From Polaromonas sp. (GTDB taxonomy: Bacteria; Pseudomonadota; Gammaproteobacteria; Burkholderiales; Burkholderiaceae_C), in contig JAAFIP010000006.1 in NCBI GenBank assembly GCA_013297865.1, forward strand, positions 62,001-126,000: a stretch of DNA of 64,000 nucleotides. The letters are read 5' to 3'. Positions 16,233 through 24,895 of this stretch are shown in pieces. The first letter of the stretch is position 1; each line of letters starts with the position of its first letter. Below the pieces are notes generated by a model, which worked only from the letters and a program-made list of their open reading frames with translations, was not told where the DNA came from and ran no database searches. The position numbers and the translations under genes are program-made.

Positions 16233-17135
16233 TCACAAAACGACTTGCTGCACTGTGTCGCTAAAGCCTGGATCGTCATCCTTGCGCACCGTCACACTGC
16301 CGCGCACGTTGGCCTTTTCGCCTGCGCTGGCAAACTTGCTGTACTTGCCCAGCACGGTGACCAGCTGGCCATAGATGCGCGGCGTGCCGGCCATGCATTC
16401 TTTTTGCTCCAGAAAGTCTGCCTCGCCGGTGAAGTTGCCCACCAAGCCGCCAGCCTCCTGCACCAGTAGCGAACCAGCTGCCACGTCCCAGGGCTGCAAG
16501 CCAGTTTCAAAAAACGCATCACTAAAACCGGCTGCGACATACGCCAGGTCCAGCGCTGCAGCGCCTGGGCGGCGCACAGCCGCCGTGAGCTTCATCACAT
16601 CGGCAAACATGGCCAGGTACTTGGGCAGATCGTCGCCAGGGCGGTAGGGAAAGCCGGTGGAGACCAGGCAGTCCTTGAGCTGCGTGCGCTTGGACACGCG
16701 GATGCGCCGCTCGTTGAGGTAGGCGCCGCGTCCCTTGGTGGCGGTGAACATGTCGTTGCGCGTGGGGTCGTACACCACGGCCTGCTCTACCTTGCCCTTC
16801 ACTGCAAGTGCAATGCTTACGCAATAGAGGGGAAAGCCGTGGATGAAATTGGTGGTGCCGTCCAGCGGATCAATGATCCAGACAAACTCAGAGTCCTGCG
16901 CGCCAAATTCACGGCCCGACTCTTCAGCCCAGATGGCGTGGCCAGGGTAAGCGGTGAGCAGGGTTTCGATGATGGCGGCTTCTGCGGCCTGGTCCACTTC
17001 GGTGACGAAGTCGTTGATCTGCTTTTGGGCCACGCGAACCGATTCAATGTCCAGCGCAGCGCGGTTGATGAGGGCGCCTGCGGCGCGTGCGGCGCTAATG
17101 GCCACGTTAAGCATGGGGTGCAGATTGCTGGACAT
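16233..17135 (-). CDS. suhB: Inositol monophosphatase family protein SuhB
   Basis: Magnesium-dependent phosphatase of 300 residues, slightly longer than E. coli SuhB (267). In the cell SuhB dephosphorylates inositol phosphates and also joins the rRNA antitermination complex. Metal-binding motifs are WAEESGRE near residue 70, [12 protein letters not shown] near 86-97 and [19 protein letters not shown] near 216. An approximately 30-residue C-terminal tail beyond the catalytic domain is Lys/Asp-rich. It is followed on the same strand by mutS, 69 bases away. The start at MSSNLHPML matches the family's N terminus. Confidence 0.93.
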   Translation of the reverse strand: MSSNLHPMLNVAISAARAAGALINRAALDIESVRVAQKQINDFVTEVDQAAEAAIIETLLTAYPGHAIWAEESGREFGAQDSEFVWIIDPLDGTTNFIHGFPLYCVSIALAVKGKVEQAVVYDPTRNDMFTATKGRGAYLNERRIRVSKRTQLKDCLVSTGFPYRPGDDLPKYLAMFADVMKLTAAVRRPGAAALDLAYVAAGFSDAFFETGLQPWDVAAGSLLVQEAGGLVGNFTGEADFLEQKECMAGTPRIYGQLVTVLGKYSKFASAGEKANVRGSVTVRKDDDPGFSDTVQQVVL

Positions 17136-17441
17136 AAATTGTGAAGGGAAGAGCGTTGGCGGCCCGCACGATCGCGGGCTGGATGTCTCATTTTCCCACG
17201 AAATAAATCTGATGCGGTTCTTTGGCGGTAGCGGTGTTTGTTCAGGCGACAGGATATTGTGAAATCTCTATCTAAATCAAACACTTGCCGCTGTTACCTA
17301 TTCGGTCGCTTACAAATTACTAGGGTTAATACTTACTCGTCATGCAGATTTTAGATGTGTAACGCAAGTGATTGATATTGCATAATTTTTCTAGCCTGTA
17401 TACACTATGTTCCCAAGAGCTATTGAAGCTTGGGAGCATGC
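17136..17441 (+). promoter_or_regulatory. Sigma-70 promoter and 5' hairpin of the carboxypeptidase gene
   Basis: The region is AT-rich and otherwise empty. TTGCAT (17378-17383) and TACACT (17401-17406) are separated by exactly 17 bases and form a fair sigma-70 promoter. The predicted transcript starts near 17412, where TCCCAAG pairs with CTTGGGA (17411-17435). That stem contains the ribosome site GGGAG, five bases before the ATG, so translation may be gated by the hairpin. Confidence 0.6.
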
Positions 17442-18704
17442 ATGATGCTTGTATCAAAAGGAACGATTTTGAATCGGTTGTTAAAAACTGTCGCTAGATG
17501 TGTAGGTGTGCTGGGTCTTGGCATTGCGCTGAGCACGGCAGCCGTGTCTGCCGCACAAGCCAAAAGCCCCGCAAAAAAATCTGCCGCAGTCAAAGTAGCG
17601 GCGTCCAAATCATCTGCCAAAGCTTCCACCAAATCCTCCAACAAGGTGTCTGCCAAGGCAGGCAAAAAATCTCTCATCGCTGCCAAGCCAGCGCGCGCAG
17701 GCAAGCATGCGGTAGCTGCCAAGCGCGGCAGCGTGGTGCGCGTGTCTGCCAAAGGCAGCCGCGCGGCGCCCGCAGCCAAAATGCAGCGCGTAGTTGTCAA
17801 AGGCAAAAACGGCAAACGTATCGTGCGCATGATGCCGGTGCGCACCGTGGCCTATGTGCCACCTGCGCCACCCAAGCTGTCCTATGGCCAACTTGCCGGC
17901 CTGCATGGCATGCAGGATGCGCTGGATCTGAAGTCCAGCGTGGCACTGGTGATCGACCAGGACACCCGTGAGGTGCTGTTCAGCAAAAACGATTCAGCCA
18001 TACTGCCCATCGCCTCGCTCACCAAGTTGATGACGGGCGTGATCGTGAGCGAAGCGCGCCTGGATATGAACGAGCTGATCACCATCACACAAGATGATGT
18101 GGACACCGAAAAAGGCAGCCGCTCGCGCCTGAAAGTGGGCACACAGCTCACCCGTGCAGACCTGATGCTGTTGGCGCTGATGAGCAGCGAAAACCGCGCC
18201 GCCCACGCACTGGGCCGCACTTACCCTGGCGGCCTGGACCGCTTTGTGCAGCACATGAATGTCAAGGCCGCGCAGCTCAACATGCGCGATACCCGCTATG
18301 TTGAGCCTACCGGCCTATCCAGCCGCAACCAGAGCAGTGCACAAGACCTGGCCACCCTGGTGTCCTACTCGGTCAACAACCCGCAACTGCGCGAGCTCTC
18401 CACCGCCCCCGAGCACCAGTTTGCCGTGGGCGAGCGCACGCTGAACTATGTCAACACCAACCGCCTGACACGCAACCCCGAGTGGGAAATCGGCCTGCAG
18501 AAAACCGGCTATATCTCTGAAGCCGGCCAGTGCCTGGTAATGCAGGCCAAGATCGCCGGCCGCAAGCTGATCATGGTCTTCCTAGACTCCGCAGGCAAGC
18601 TCAGCCGCCTGGGCGACGCCGAGCGCGTGCGCAAATGGATGGAAGCCAACCGCGTGATGGGTGTCAACCCTGTGAGCGCTGCTGGCAAGCCTTCGCAAGG
18701 CTAG
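17442..18704 (+). CDS. Serine-type D-Ala-D-Ala carboxypeptidase/endopeptidase (PbpG/DacA-like)
   Basis: Periplasmic penicillin-binding protein of 420 residues that trims peptidoglycan stem peptides or cross-links (class C, S11 peptidases). An N-terminal signal segment ends near AQA at about residue 39. Then comes a 75-residue Lys/Ala/Ser-rich stretch (KKSAAVKVAASKSSAKAS and similar) before the catalytic domain. Active-site motifs are ASLTK near 187, SSEN near 248 and KTG in LQKTGYIS near 353. The start ATG at 17442 has GGGAG five bases upstream. The last 290 bases are repeated at 21744-22033, bracketing a 3-kb segment. The C terminus lacks a clear membrane anchor. Confidence 0.9.
   Translation: MMLVSKGTILNRLLKTVARCVGVLGLGIALSTAAVSAAQAKSPAKKSAAVKVAASKSSAKASTKSSNKVSAKAGKKSLIAAKPARAGKHAVAAKRGSVVRVSAKGSRAAPAAKMQRVVVKGKNGKRIVRMMPVRTVAYVPPAPPKLSYGQLAGLHGMQDALDLKSSVALVIDQDTREVLFSKNDSAILPIASLTKLMTGVIVSEARLDMNELITITQDDVDTEKGSRSRLKVGTQLTRADLMLLALMSSENRAAHALGRTYPGGLDRFVQHMNVKAAQLNMRDTRYVEPTGLSSRNQSSAQDLATLVSYSVNNPQLRELSTAPEHQFAVGERTLNYVNTNRLTRNPEWEIGLQKTGYISEAGQCLVMQAKIAGRKLIMVFLDSAGKLSRLGDAERVRKWMEANRVMGVNPVSAAGKPSQG
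18415..18704 (+). repeat. Left direct repeat (3' end of carboxypeptidase gene)
   Basis: This segment matches 21744-22033 over its full length with about 15 differences. Four changes cluster near the left edge (GTGGG versus ACCAG), with one more nearby. All later coding differences that I can align are third-position and synonymous. Similarity continues about 25 bases past the stop into a terminator-like hairpin. Confidence 0.9.
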
Positions 18705-18711
18705 GGAGCAC

Positions 18712-18732
18712 ACAGGGCGAGAGCTCTGTCTT
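18712..18732 (+). terminator. Imperfect terminator after carboxypeptidase gene
   Basis: ACAGGGC pairs with GCTCTGT around GAGA, with one G-T pair, followed by CTTACTT. It touches the stop codon of the convergent SDR gene at 18731 and corresponds to the better hairpin at 22042-22062 after the second gene copy. Confidence 0.55.
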
Positions 18733-19459
18733 ACTTAGCCACTAAGCCGCCATCTATCACGAGGTTGTGTCCTGTCATATATGGATTGCCCATCAAAAAA
18801 AGTGCGGCATCTGCAATGTCTCGAGGCTGACCGAATCGCTGTGCAGGCAGGTCGGGTGATTCTGCCCAAGCCTTGATACGCTCGCGGTCATCGTACTTCC
18901 ATACAGGTGTGTCCACCACGCCTGGAGTAATGGTGTTCACGCGGATCGGCGCGAGCTCCAAAGCCAGTGCATGGCTAAAAGCAACAATGCTCGCGTTCAC
19001 TGCAGCAAGTACAGACATGCCTTGTTTGGGTGGGCGCAGGGCAGATGCGCCCGAAGTGAGCGTGATGGAGCCGCGGGCGTTCATGTAAGGCAAAGCTGCA
19101 CGCGTGACAAAGAAGAAACCGCGCAGCTTGTCCAGCGAGCGCTCCATTTGCTCCGCACTTAGCGTGCTCAAAGGATTACGCCGCTGATTTTCGTCGGCTA
19201 CTGCTGTGACGAGCAAGTGATCGATTGACTGCACAGTACGCATGGCCACTTGCATAGCAGATTCGTCCAGCATATCAGCTGCTATGAGACTGGGTGAGCC
19301 AGGAAAATCATGTGTCACTGTTTCAAGCTTGTCCATTGAGCGACTGATCATGACTACGCGCGCGCCCGCTTGCGCAGAAAGTCGCGCACTCGCAAGGCCA
19401 ATGCCTGAACTAGCGCCCACAATGACCACCGTTTGGTTTTGAAGAGAAGATGAAATCAT
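18731..19459 (-). CDS. SDR family oxidoreductase
   Basis: Short-chain dehydrogenase/reductase of 242 residues. Cofactor motif VIVGASSGIGLASAR is near residue 12. The usual catalytic Tyr-x3-Lys is not clear: after LTSGASALRPPKQGMSVLAA the expected Tyr appears to be absent, as in some atypical SDRs, so catalysis is uncertain. The C-terminal LFLMGNPYMTGHNLVIDGGL is typical. The ATG at 19459 is preferred over a TTG at 19486, which would overlap the upstream gene's stop. It is cotranscribed with the metallo-beta-lactamase-fold gene, opposite a LysR gene. All three lie between the duplicated gene ends. Substrate unknown. Confidence 0.85.
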   Translation of the reverse strand: MISSSLQNQTVVIVGASSGIGLASARLSAQAGARVVMISRSMDKLETVTHDFPGSPSLIAADMLDESAMQVAMRTVQSIDHLLVTAVADENQRRNPLSTLSAEQMERSLDKLRGFFFVTRAALPYMNARGSITLTSGASALRPPKQGMSVLAAVNASIVAFSHALALELAPIRVNTITPGVVDTPVWKYDDRERIKAWAESPDLPAQRFGQPRDIADAALFLMGNPYMTGHNLVIDGGLVAK

Positions 19460-19482
19460 GATCTTTGACTGCTGCAATCGCT

Positions 19483-20499
19483 TCAACGAGTCGAGCCAGC
19501 TTGGTCTGACATCATTTCTCTTGCAACGCCTTGTGCATTACGTTGGCTGAGTTCGCCAATCGGCGCAACAGGCAGATGCCCGGGGTAGCGTGCTTGTACG
19601 GCCTTGGCAACAGCATTAGCGCCCAGTGTGGTGAGTTCTTTGCCGTTCCATTGGCCTGCTTTGATTTGTTTGTTAACTTCTCTGCGAACAAAGTTTAGTG
19701 CATTGCGTTGCTTGCTGATCAACACAGAAGGTTTCGCAGGTGCGCCGTGGCCAGGGTAGAGCAAATTAGCTTTACTAAACTGCTGCGAGAGCTTATCAAG
19801 CTGTTTGAGCCAAAGGCTGGTGCGTCCCTCGAGCATGAAGTCTTCCATCTCATTCGCGACGATATCGCCAGTAAACACAATTGAGCGACTGGGTACGTGA
19901 AACACGGTGGCATTAACGGCTTCACCTGCACCAAGCTCGCGTGACTCAATTACCAAGCCATCGACCACAAAACGATCACGGTCTTTGAGAATGCGGTCAG
20001 GCAAAGGATAGGCTTTGGGTGCTTTTTCTTTCAGGAAAGCCTCTCCCATTTTGAGGTAACCAGTGGTGTCATTTTTGATCTCATCCACTGAAGCTTGCGA
20101 GGCAAACATGGGTGTTTGAGGAAAAGCTTTCCGAAATTGATCCATGCCGCCAATATGGTCGGGGTGTGGATGCGTGAGCAACATGGCGAGTACGGGTTTG
20201 CTCACAGCCTGAATCGCTGAGATGGCTTTAGCTGCTGACTCGGTATCACGCTGAAAGTCCACCACGATCAAGCCGTTTTTGGTATGCAACCAATACGTAT
20301 TGACCGAGCCTTCGCCTGGGATAGAGAAGCGCTCGACCTTGTTGATAGCGATTCGACTTGACGCGGTTTTCGCGTCCTGTGCATCTCGCGCAAAGGCGGG
20401 CGACGGGCTAACCGCTTGCAGACCTAATAAAGCGATTAGCGCACTGCTTGCAAATATCTTGAACGCAAAGCGACGGGAAACAACAGAAATTTGAAACAT
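19483..20499 (-). CDS. Exported MBL-fold metallohydrolase
   Basis: Periplasmic metallo-beta-lactamase-fold protein of 338 residues. A Sec signal peptide with cleavage near AFA covers about residues 1-35. Zinc motif LTHPHPDHIGG (H-x-H-x-D-H) is near residue 105, a further ligand Asp is in VFTGDIV, and His is in LLYPGHGAP. The start at 20499 is chosen because CAGGAG lies seven bases upstream. The 3' end runs into the SDR gene. The fold covers lactonases, glyoxalase II-like hydrolases and beta-lactamases. The long C-terminal stretch after the last His is unlike class B beta-lactamases, so antibiotic hydrolysis is not inferred. Probably regulated by the divergent LysR. Confidence 0.85.
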   Translation of the reverse strand: MFQISVVSRRFAFKIFASSALIALLGLQAVSPSPAFARDAQDAKTASSRIAINKVERFSIPGEGSVNTYWLHTKNGLIVVDFQRDTESAAKAISAIQAVSKPVLAMLLTHPHPDHIGGMDQFRKAFPQTPMFASQASVDEIKNDTTGYLKMGEAFLKEKAPKAYPLPDRILKDRDRFVVDGLVIESRELGAGEAVNATVFHVPSRSIVFTGDIVANEMEDFMLEGRTSLWLKQLDKLSQQFSKANLLYPGHGAPAKPSVLISKQRNALNFVRREVNKQIKAGQWNGKELTTLGANAVAKAVQARYPGHLPVAPIGELSQRNAQGVAREMMSDQAGSTR

Positions 20500-20634
20500 G
20501 ATGAACTCCTGAGTGCAAAGAGAAGAGACCAAATACAAATCAGACGGCCGGATGAAAACTCAATTGGTTTCAGCGGTTAGTGAATGATGAGAGTCTGGAT
20601 AAAATTAATCAAATTGAATAAAATAATTATCACC

Positions 20635-21570
20635 ATGAATTCAAATAATTTTTATGGCTTCGATCTCAACGCTTCTGTGGTGTTTAACACCTTGATGCAA
20701 GAGCGCAGCGTCACGCGAGCTGCGAACAAGTTATTTCTTGGCCAACCTGCGGTAAGCCATGCGCTCAATAGGTTGCGCGACAGGCTGGGTGATCCGCTCT
20801 TCGTACGCACGCGCGAGGGCATGATGCCCACGCCTCGTGCGCTGGAGATTCACGCGTTAGTCTCAGAAAGCTTAATGCTGATGGCCCGCGCCATCGAACC
20901 GCCTAAGCTCTTTGATGCGTCCACAAGTGAGGCGGTGGTGCGTTTTGGTTTACCCGATGACATGGAGGTTTGCCTGCCAGTTCTGGTCAAACTCATGGCC
21001 GAGCGCGCACCGCTAATGCGCTTGGTAATCCGTCCCGCAGACTTTCGCACGACACCCGCACTGCTTGATACGGGCGAGATTGATCTGGCTCTTACAGCCA
21101 AGCCTATCGCTCTAGAGAGCTGGCACGATTGGAAGTCGCTAAAGCAGGAAAGCTTCGTAGCTTTGTATGACGCCAAGCAGTTAGGCATGAAAGCAGGTCG
21201 CTCAGGGCGCCTGAGTCTCGTTCAATACCTCAAGTGGCCACACATACTTGTATCGCAAAACGGAGAGTTCCATGGTGCGGTGGATGAAGCCCTGACTAAG
21301 CTAGGACATAAGCGCCATGTAGTGATTGCCGCTGCGAGATTTACCACGCTTCCTTTGCTGCTATGTCAGATGCCCGCTGTAGCAAACGTACCACTTAACA
21401 GCGTGGCAACCTACGTGAAGGCCTACGGCTTACAGACGTCACGCCTGCCTTTCGAATCACCAACCTTTGATCTCGGGGTGTGCAGCCATGCGCGCACGCG
21501 CAGTGATCAGCTATCGATGTGGTTCAGGGCGCTGATTTCTGAGATCGTGCAATCGAAAGTTGTATCATGA
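20635..21570 (+). CDS. LysR family transcriptional regulator
   Basis: Regulator of 311 residues. The N-terminal winged helix-turn-helix is VFNTLMQERSVTRAANKLFL then GQPAVSHALNRLRDRLGDPL, and the rest is the periplasmic-binding-like effector domain. MNSNNFYGFDLN at 20635 is taken as the start because the longer frame from 20584 begins with an unusual Ile/Lys-rich run. It is transcribed away from the MBL-fold and SDR genes, the usual LysR layout, with 135 AT-rich bases between starts. It resembles the NodD/SyrM-like subgroup by its FDLNASVVFNTL N terminus. Confidence 0.9.
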   Translation: MNSNNFYGFDLNASVVFNTLMQERSVTRAANKLFLGQPAVSHALNRLRDRLGDPLFVRTREGMMPTPRALEIHALVSESLMLMARAIEPPKLFDASTSEAVVRFGLPDDMEVCLPVLVKLMAERAPLMRLVIRPADFRTTPALLDTGEIDLALTAKPIALESWHDWKSLKQESFVALYDAKQLGMKAGRSGRLSLVQYLKWPHILVSQNGEFHGAVDEALTKLGHKRHVVIAAARFTTLPLLLCQMPAVANVPLNSVATYVKAYGLQTSRLPFESPTFDLGVCSHARTRSDQLSMWFRALISEIVQSKVVS

Positions 21571-21743
21571 CTTGATCTTCATATTTGCTGTAGGTAACGA
21601 CTGATATGGATATTTCTCGAAAATCAATTGCACGTGCAAAAAATGATTGACGGTAAAGCTGAAGGTATGAATAGCCTTTAACGATAAGTACGATCTTCCA
21701 ATTGAGCACTGTGCAGTACGAAGAAATCTAACTTTTAACGAAT

Positions 21744-22033
21744 ACCAGTTTGCCACCAGCGAGTGCACGCTGAACTACGTCAACACCAACCGCCTGACAC
21801 GCAACCCCGAGTGGGAAATCGGCCTGCAAAAAACAGGCTACATCTCCGAAGCCGGCCAGTGCCTGGTAATGCAGGCCAAGATCGCCGGACGCAAGCTGAT
21901 CATGGTCTTCCTCGACTCCGCAGGCAAGCTCAGCCGCCTGGGCGACGCAGAGCGCGTACGCAAATGGATGGAAGCCAACCGCGTGATGGGTGTCAACCCT
22001 GTGAGCGCTGCTGGCAAGCCTTCGCAAGGCTGA
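21744..22033 (+). pseudogene. Truncated second copy of the carboxypeptidase 3' end
   Basis: The in-frame reading starts QFATSECTLNYVNTNRLTRN and follows the parent protein to GKPSQG and a TGA stop. Only the last 96 codons are present, without start or catalytic Ser and Lys, so it cannot make a working protein. A frame-shifted ORF here is spurious. The copy differs from 18415-18704 almost only at synonymous sites. That suggests a diverged allele brought in by recombination, not a recent local copy. Confidence 0.88.
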
Positions 22034-22041
22034 TGCGCACG

Positions 22042-22062
22042 CAGGGTGACAAACCCTGTTTT
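22042..22062 (+). terminator. Intrinsic terminator after the gene fragment
   Basis: CAGGGT pairs with ACCCTG around a GACAA loop and is followed by TTTT. It is better formed than the matching hairpin at 18712-18732. That could mean this is the original end of the carboxypeptidase gene. Confidence 0.65.
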
Positions 22063-22437
22063 CATGGGTCTGCAAAGATCATCGACAAAGCGCGTGTTAT
22101 TGACAGCGCGAACTGCGATATGAGATTTGAGCTGCCAGCGACGATTAAGTGGAAGTGAGGGAAGCTCGCACGTAATTCCTGTCATAGCTACGTCTCACAC
22201 AAACGCTGCAATCTCAAGGGACAGTATTTGCTGCACGACCGCTATCGTGCTCAGCCTAGGCTTGTATTTCAATGACCAGCGGATGGCTGCCGCGGCAGTA
22301 CTCGGCTCGTTCACACTCGCTTGTTAAATCTGGTGCTACCAGATTCGCATTTCATCGCATAGTCCTGGACGCTGTGCCATCGCGGGCGCATACTGCACTT
22401 GCTCATCCTTGCAGCACAGCCCGAAAGGCGCCTACCC
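22063..22437. other. Intergenic region, no gene supported
   Basis: About 375 bases from the fragment's terminator to the next start. I find no coding frame with recognisable protein, no RNA gene and no clear promoter. It may be junction DNA at the right edge of the inserted segment. Confidence 0.5.
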
Positions 22438-23499
22438 ATGCTTACCCGTTCAATCTGTGGCCTTCGTGCCCTCCCGCTAGTAATATCAATGGGCTGTGTC
22501 GCGTTGCTGCAGCCTGCCGCCAACGCCGCCGAGGCGGGCTTTCGCCAAATGACGGTGGCAACCAACAACCCGGGTGACAAGCCGGCCCACTTTGTACTGT
22601 ATTACCCGACGCCTGATGCTGCCCGGGTGATTCCCATGGGGCCGTTCCCGCAGACCGTGGCTATCAACGGCGCACCGACATCCACAGTCAAGGGTCTCAT
22701 CGTGATCAGTCACGGCACGGCTTCCACCGAGCTGGGCTTTGCCACGCTGGCGCAAGCGCTGGCGCACAACGGCTACCTGGTTGCCAGTGTCGAGCATGTT
22801 GGCGATACCTGGCAGGACCAGTCAATGCGTGCCACGCCGGGGCGTTATTTTACCGAGCGACCACGCCAAGTCTCGCGCGTGATCGACACCTTGCTCGCTG
22901 ACCCGCAATGGCGTGCACGCATTGCCAATTCTGCTGAAGGACGGCCGCTGATCGGTGCGCTGGGTCATTCGGCGGGCGGCTACACGGTACTCGCGCTGGC
23001 AGGCGGCAAGCCAGTGCTCTCACGCTTGCGCACGCATTGCCAGACTGAGGCACAGCTGGATCCAATCCTCTGCAAATTGTCGAGTGCCATTGGCGACGCC
23101 TCTGTGCAAGCTGGTGTCGCCGCTGACGGACAGGAAGAGCCGGTGCAGGCCGATACCCGTGTGCGCGCCGTAATGGCATTGGCGCCGATGGGCGTGGCGT
23201 TCAGCGCATCCTCGCTGGCGTCGATCACAGTGCCAGTGGCCATTTACGCGGGCGAAAAAGACAGCTTCCTCGTGCCGCGCTTCCACGCGCTATGGGTCAT
23301 GCAGAACATGCGCGGCACCAACACGATGCTGCAGGTCGTGCCCAATGCGGGACATTACGCGTTCATGAACACACCGACGATGGATCTGCCCTCAACGGAC
23401 GGCAGCGTGGCCGCTGACCCGGAAGGCTTCGACCGGGCTGTGTTCTTGGACCGCCTTGCACAAGAGTCGGTCGCGTTTTTCGACAAAAATTTGCGCTAG
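22438..23499 (+). CDS. Exported alpha/beta hydrolase, dienelactone/PAF-acetylhydrolase-like
   Basis: Predicted periplasmic hydrolase of 353 residues. A signal peptide covers about residues 1-31 (cut near ANA). It has VKGLIVISHGTASTELGF as strand and oxyanion region, nucleophile elbow ALGHSAGGYTVLA with the catalytic Ser, acid probably in YAGEKDSFLVP and His in PNAGHYAFMN. The internal segment with two Cys (LRTHCQTEAQLDPILCKL) may form a disulphide. Start chosen at 22438, with GAAAGG upstream. It is convergent with a LysR gene. The substrate is unknown; relatives act on esters and lactones. Confidence 0.8.
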   Translation: MLTRSICGLRALPLVISMGCVALLQPAANAAEAGFRQMTVATNNPGDKPAHFVLYYPTPDAARVIPMGPFPQTVAINGAPTSTVKGLIVISHGTASTELGFATLAQALAHNGYLVASVEHVGDTWQDQSMRATPGRYFTERPRQVSRVIDTLLADPQWRARIANSAEGRPLIGALGHSAGGYTVLALAGGKPVLSRLRTHCQTEAQLDPILCKLSSAIGDASVQAGVAADGQEEPVQADTRVRAVMALAPMGVAFSASSLASITVPVAIYAGEKDSFLVPRFHALWVMQNMRGTNTMLQVVPNAGHYAFMNTPTMDLPSTDGSVAADPEGFDRAVFLDRLAQESVAFFDKNLR

Positions 23500-23600
23500 C
23501 AGCAAGTACGCCACTGTGGCAGCCGAATCAAGGCCGACGTGCCAAATGTAATGATGCTTCTGGGTCATTGCCAGATTCCCGATACGAGGGGGTTAGTCAC

Positions 23601-24497
23601 TCACTTGATCGCGGCGCAGGTTTCCACAATGAGGCCACGAAGCCATCGATGCGCAGGGTCTGCGTGTGACCTCGGGTGCCACAGCAACGAAACGGTGAAC
23701 CCCGGCGTTGTGAACGGCAGTGTGAAGGTATGCATCCCAGCGCGAAGGTTTCCGGTGTGCCGCTCGGGTACGCTTGCGATAAGGTCGGATGCTCTGGACA
23801 TTGCCACTGCTGTTGAAAATCCACCGACGACAACGGCGATGTTCCGCTCCAAACCAAGGAGACTCAAAGCTTCATCAATTGGCCGCATTTCAAGACCTCG
23901 ACGCGAGATGCCGATGTGTCGACCATTTGAGTATCGCCTGGGTGTGATCGTTGCCTTACTCAGGGAGTGGCCCAAGCGCACGACGCCTACAAACCGGTCT
24001 CGGAACAAAGCCTGAGCACGAACTTCCGGCCCTATCATTGCTGCAACAACCCCAGTTTCCAGGTCAATGCTTCCCTCTCGAAGCTGTGCGCTGTCTTTGT
24101 CCAATTTTTGTACGAAGCTAAGGCGCACGCCGGGCGCGAGTGCACTGACACGCTCAACAAGGGCAGATCCAAAATTTTCGGCAAATCCCTCGCTCGTCCT
24201 GAGTGTAAATGTTCGGACCAACTGTTTTAGGTCAGGTGCACTTTCAGGCCGCAGGACGGCTTGCGCATCCACCACGAGTTGGCTGACTTTTTCGCGCAGT
24301 TCAAGCGCCCTGGGGGTAGGCACAAGGCCGCGTCCTGCGCGCACCAACAACGGATCACCCATTGTTTCGCGCAGTCTGGCCAGCGACCGACTCATTGCTG
24401 ACGGGCTAAGGCCCAACCGGAGCGCTGCGCGCGTGACGTTGCCTTGCGTGAGCAACACGTCCAGGGTGATTAGCAGGTTTAGATCGGGCGATGACAT
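23601..24497 (-). CDS. LysR family transcriptional regulator
   Basis: Regulator of 298 residues with an N-terminal helix-turn-helix (LLTQGNVTRAALRLGLSPSA followed by MSRSLARLRETMGDPLL) and a C-terminal substrate-binding domain. The start ATG is at the beginning of the conserved MSSPDLNLL. It is divergent from the small membrane protein, MFS and DUF2306 genes, 152 bases away, so it probably controls that exporter operon. The intergenic region has GTTT and AAAC half-sites, 21 bases apart outer edge to outer edge, close to its start. Effector unknown. Confidence 0.9.
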   Translation of the reverse strand: MSSPDLNLLITLDVLLTQGNVTRAALRLGLSPSAMSRSLARLRETMGDPLLVRAGRGLVPTPRALELREKVSQLVVDAQAVLRPESAPDLKQLVRTFTLRTSEGFAENFGSALVERVSALAPGVRLSFVQKLDKDSAQLREGSIDLETGVVAAMIGPEVRAQALFRDRFVGVVRLGHSLSKATITPRRYSNGRHIGISRRGLEMRPIDEALSLLGLERNIAVVVGGFSTAVAMSRASDLIASVPERHTGNLRAGMHTFTLPFTTPGFTVSLLWHPRSHADPAHRWLRGLIVETCAAIK

Positions 24498-24649
24498 ATG
24501 TCAACGGCGGCGTAGTTTGACCGTGATATAGCGTTAAACGCACATATTAGTTGCAAGCGGTGCGGCTTCCGCACGCCGTCCAAAAGAAATACGCTTGCCT
24601 ATCGATTCCATTTTGGGAGTCGTCAACATTTCAAAGGACTTTCACCATC

Positions 24650-24895
24650 ATGAGCACTACCAATGCCGCTACTCGTTTTTCAAGACCCCGCTTCGCAATT
24701 CTTGTCCTTATAGGCGTCTATCCAGTCATCACCGCCATCCTCAATGTGATCTTACCACTCACTGGCGGGTGGACCATCTGGCAGCGCACCTTGCTCATCG
24801 CACCGTTGATGGTTGCGATCATGATTTGGGGTGTTATTCCCGTCGTGCAGAAATATTTCCGCAGCTTCATCAATCCTGCGATTGGGGAGGCGTAA
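24650..24895 (+). CDS. Small membrane protein (DUF2798-like)
   Basis: Protein of 81 residues with two hydrophobic segments: FAILVLIGVYPVITAILNVI and, after GGWTIWQRT, LLIAPLMVAIMIWGVIPVVQ. A basic N terminus (RFSRPR) favours an in-in topology with both ends cytoplasmic. Two-helix proteins of this kind (DUF2798) often precede MFS or other transporter genes, though I assign the family only tentatively. Its TAA stop overlaps the MFS start (TAATG), so the genes are coupled. TTTCAAAGGAC lies upstream of the ATG. Confidence 0.75.
   Translation: MSTTNAATRFSRPRFAILVLIGVYPVITAILNVILPLTGGWTIWQRTLLIAPLMVAIMIWGVIPVVQKYFRSFINPAIGEA

Noticed and set aside
19483-20499. Class B beta-lactamase giving antibiotic resistance
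   Set aside because: The H-x-H-x-D-H fold is shared by many hydrolases and the sequence otherwise does not match known class B enzymes; only the fold is claimed.
21763-22158. Plus-strand frame of 131 codons over the repeated gene end
   Set aside because: It reads the carboxypeptidase 3' copy in the wrong frame; the correct frame gives the truncated gene fragment.
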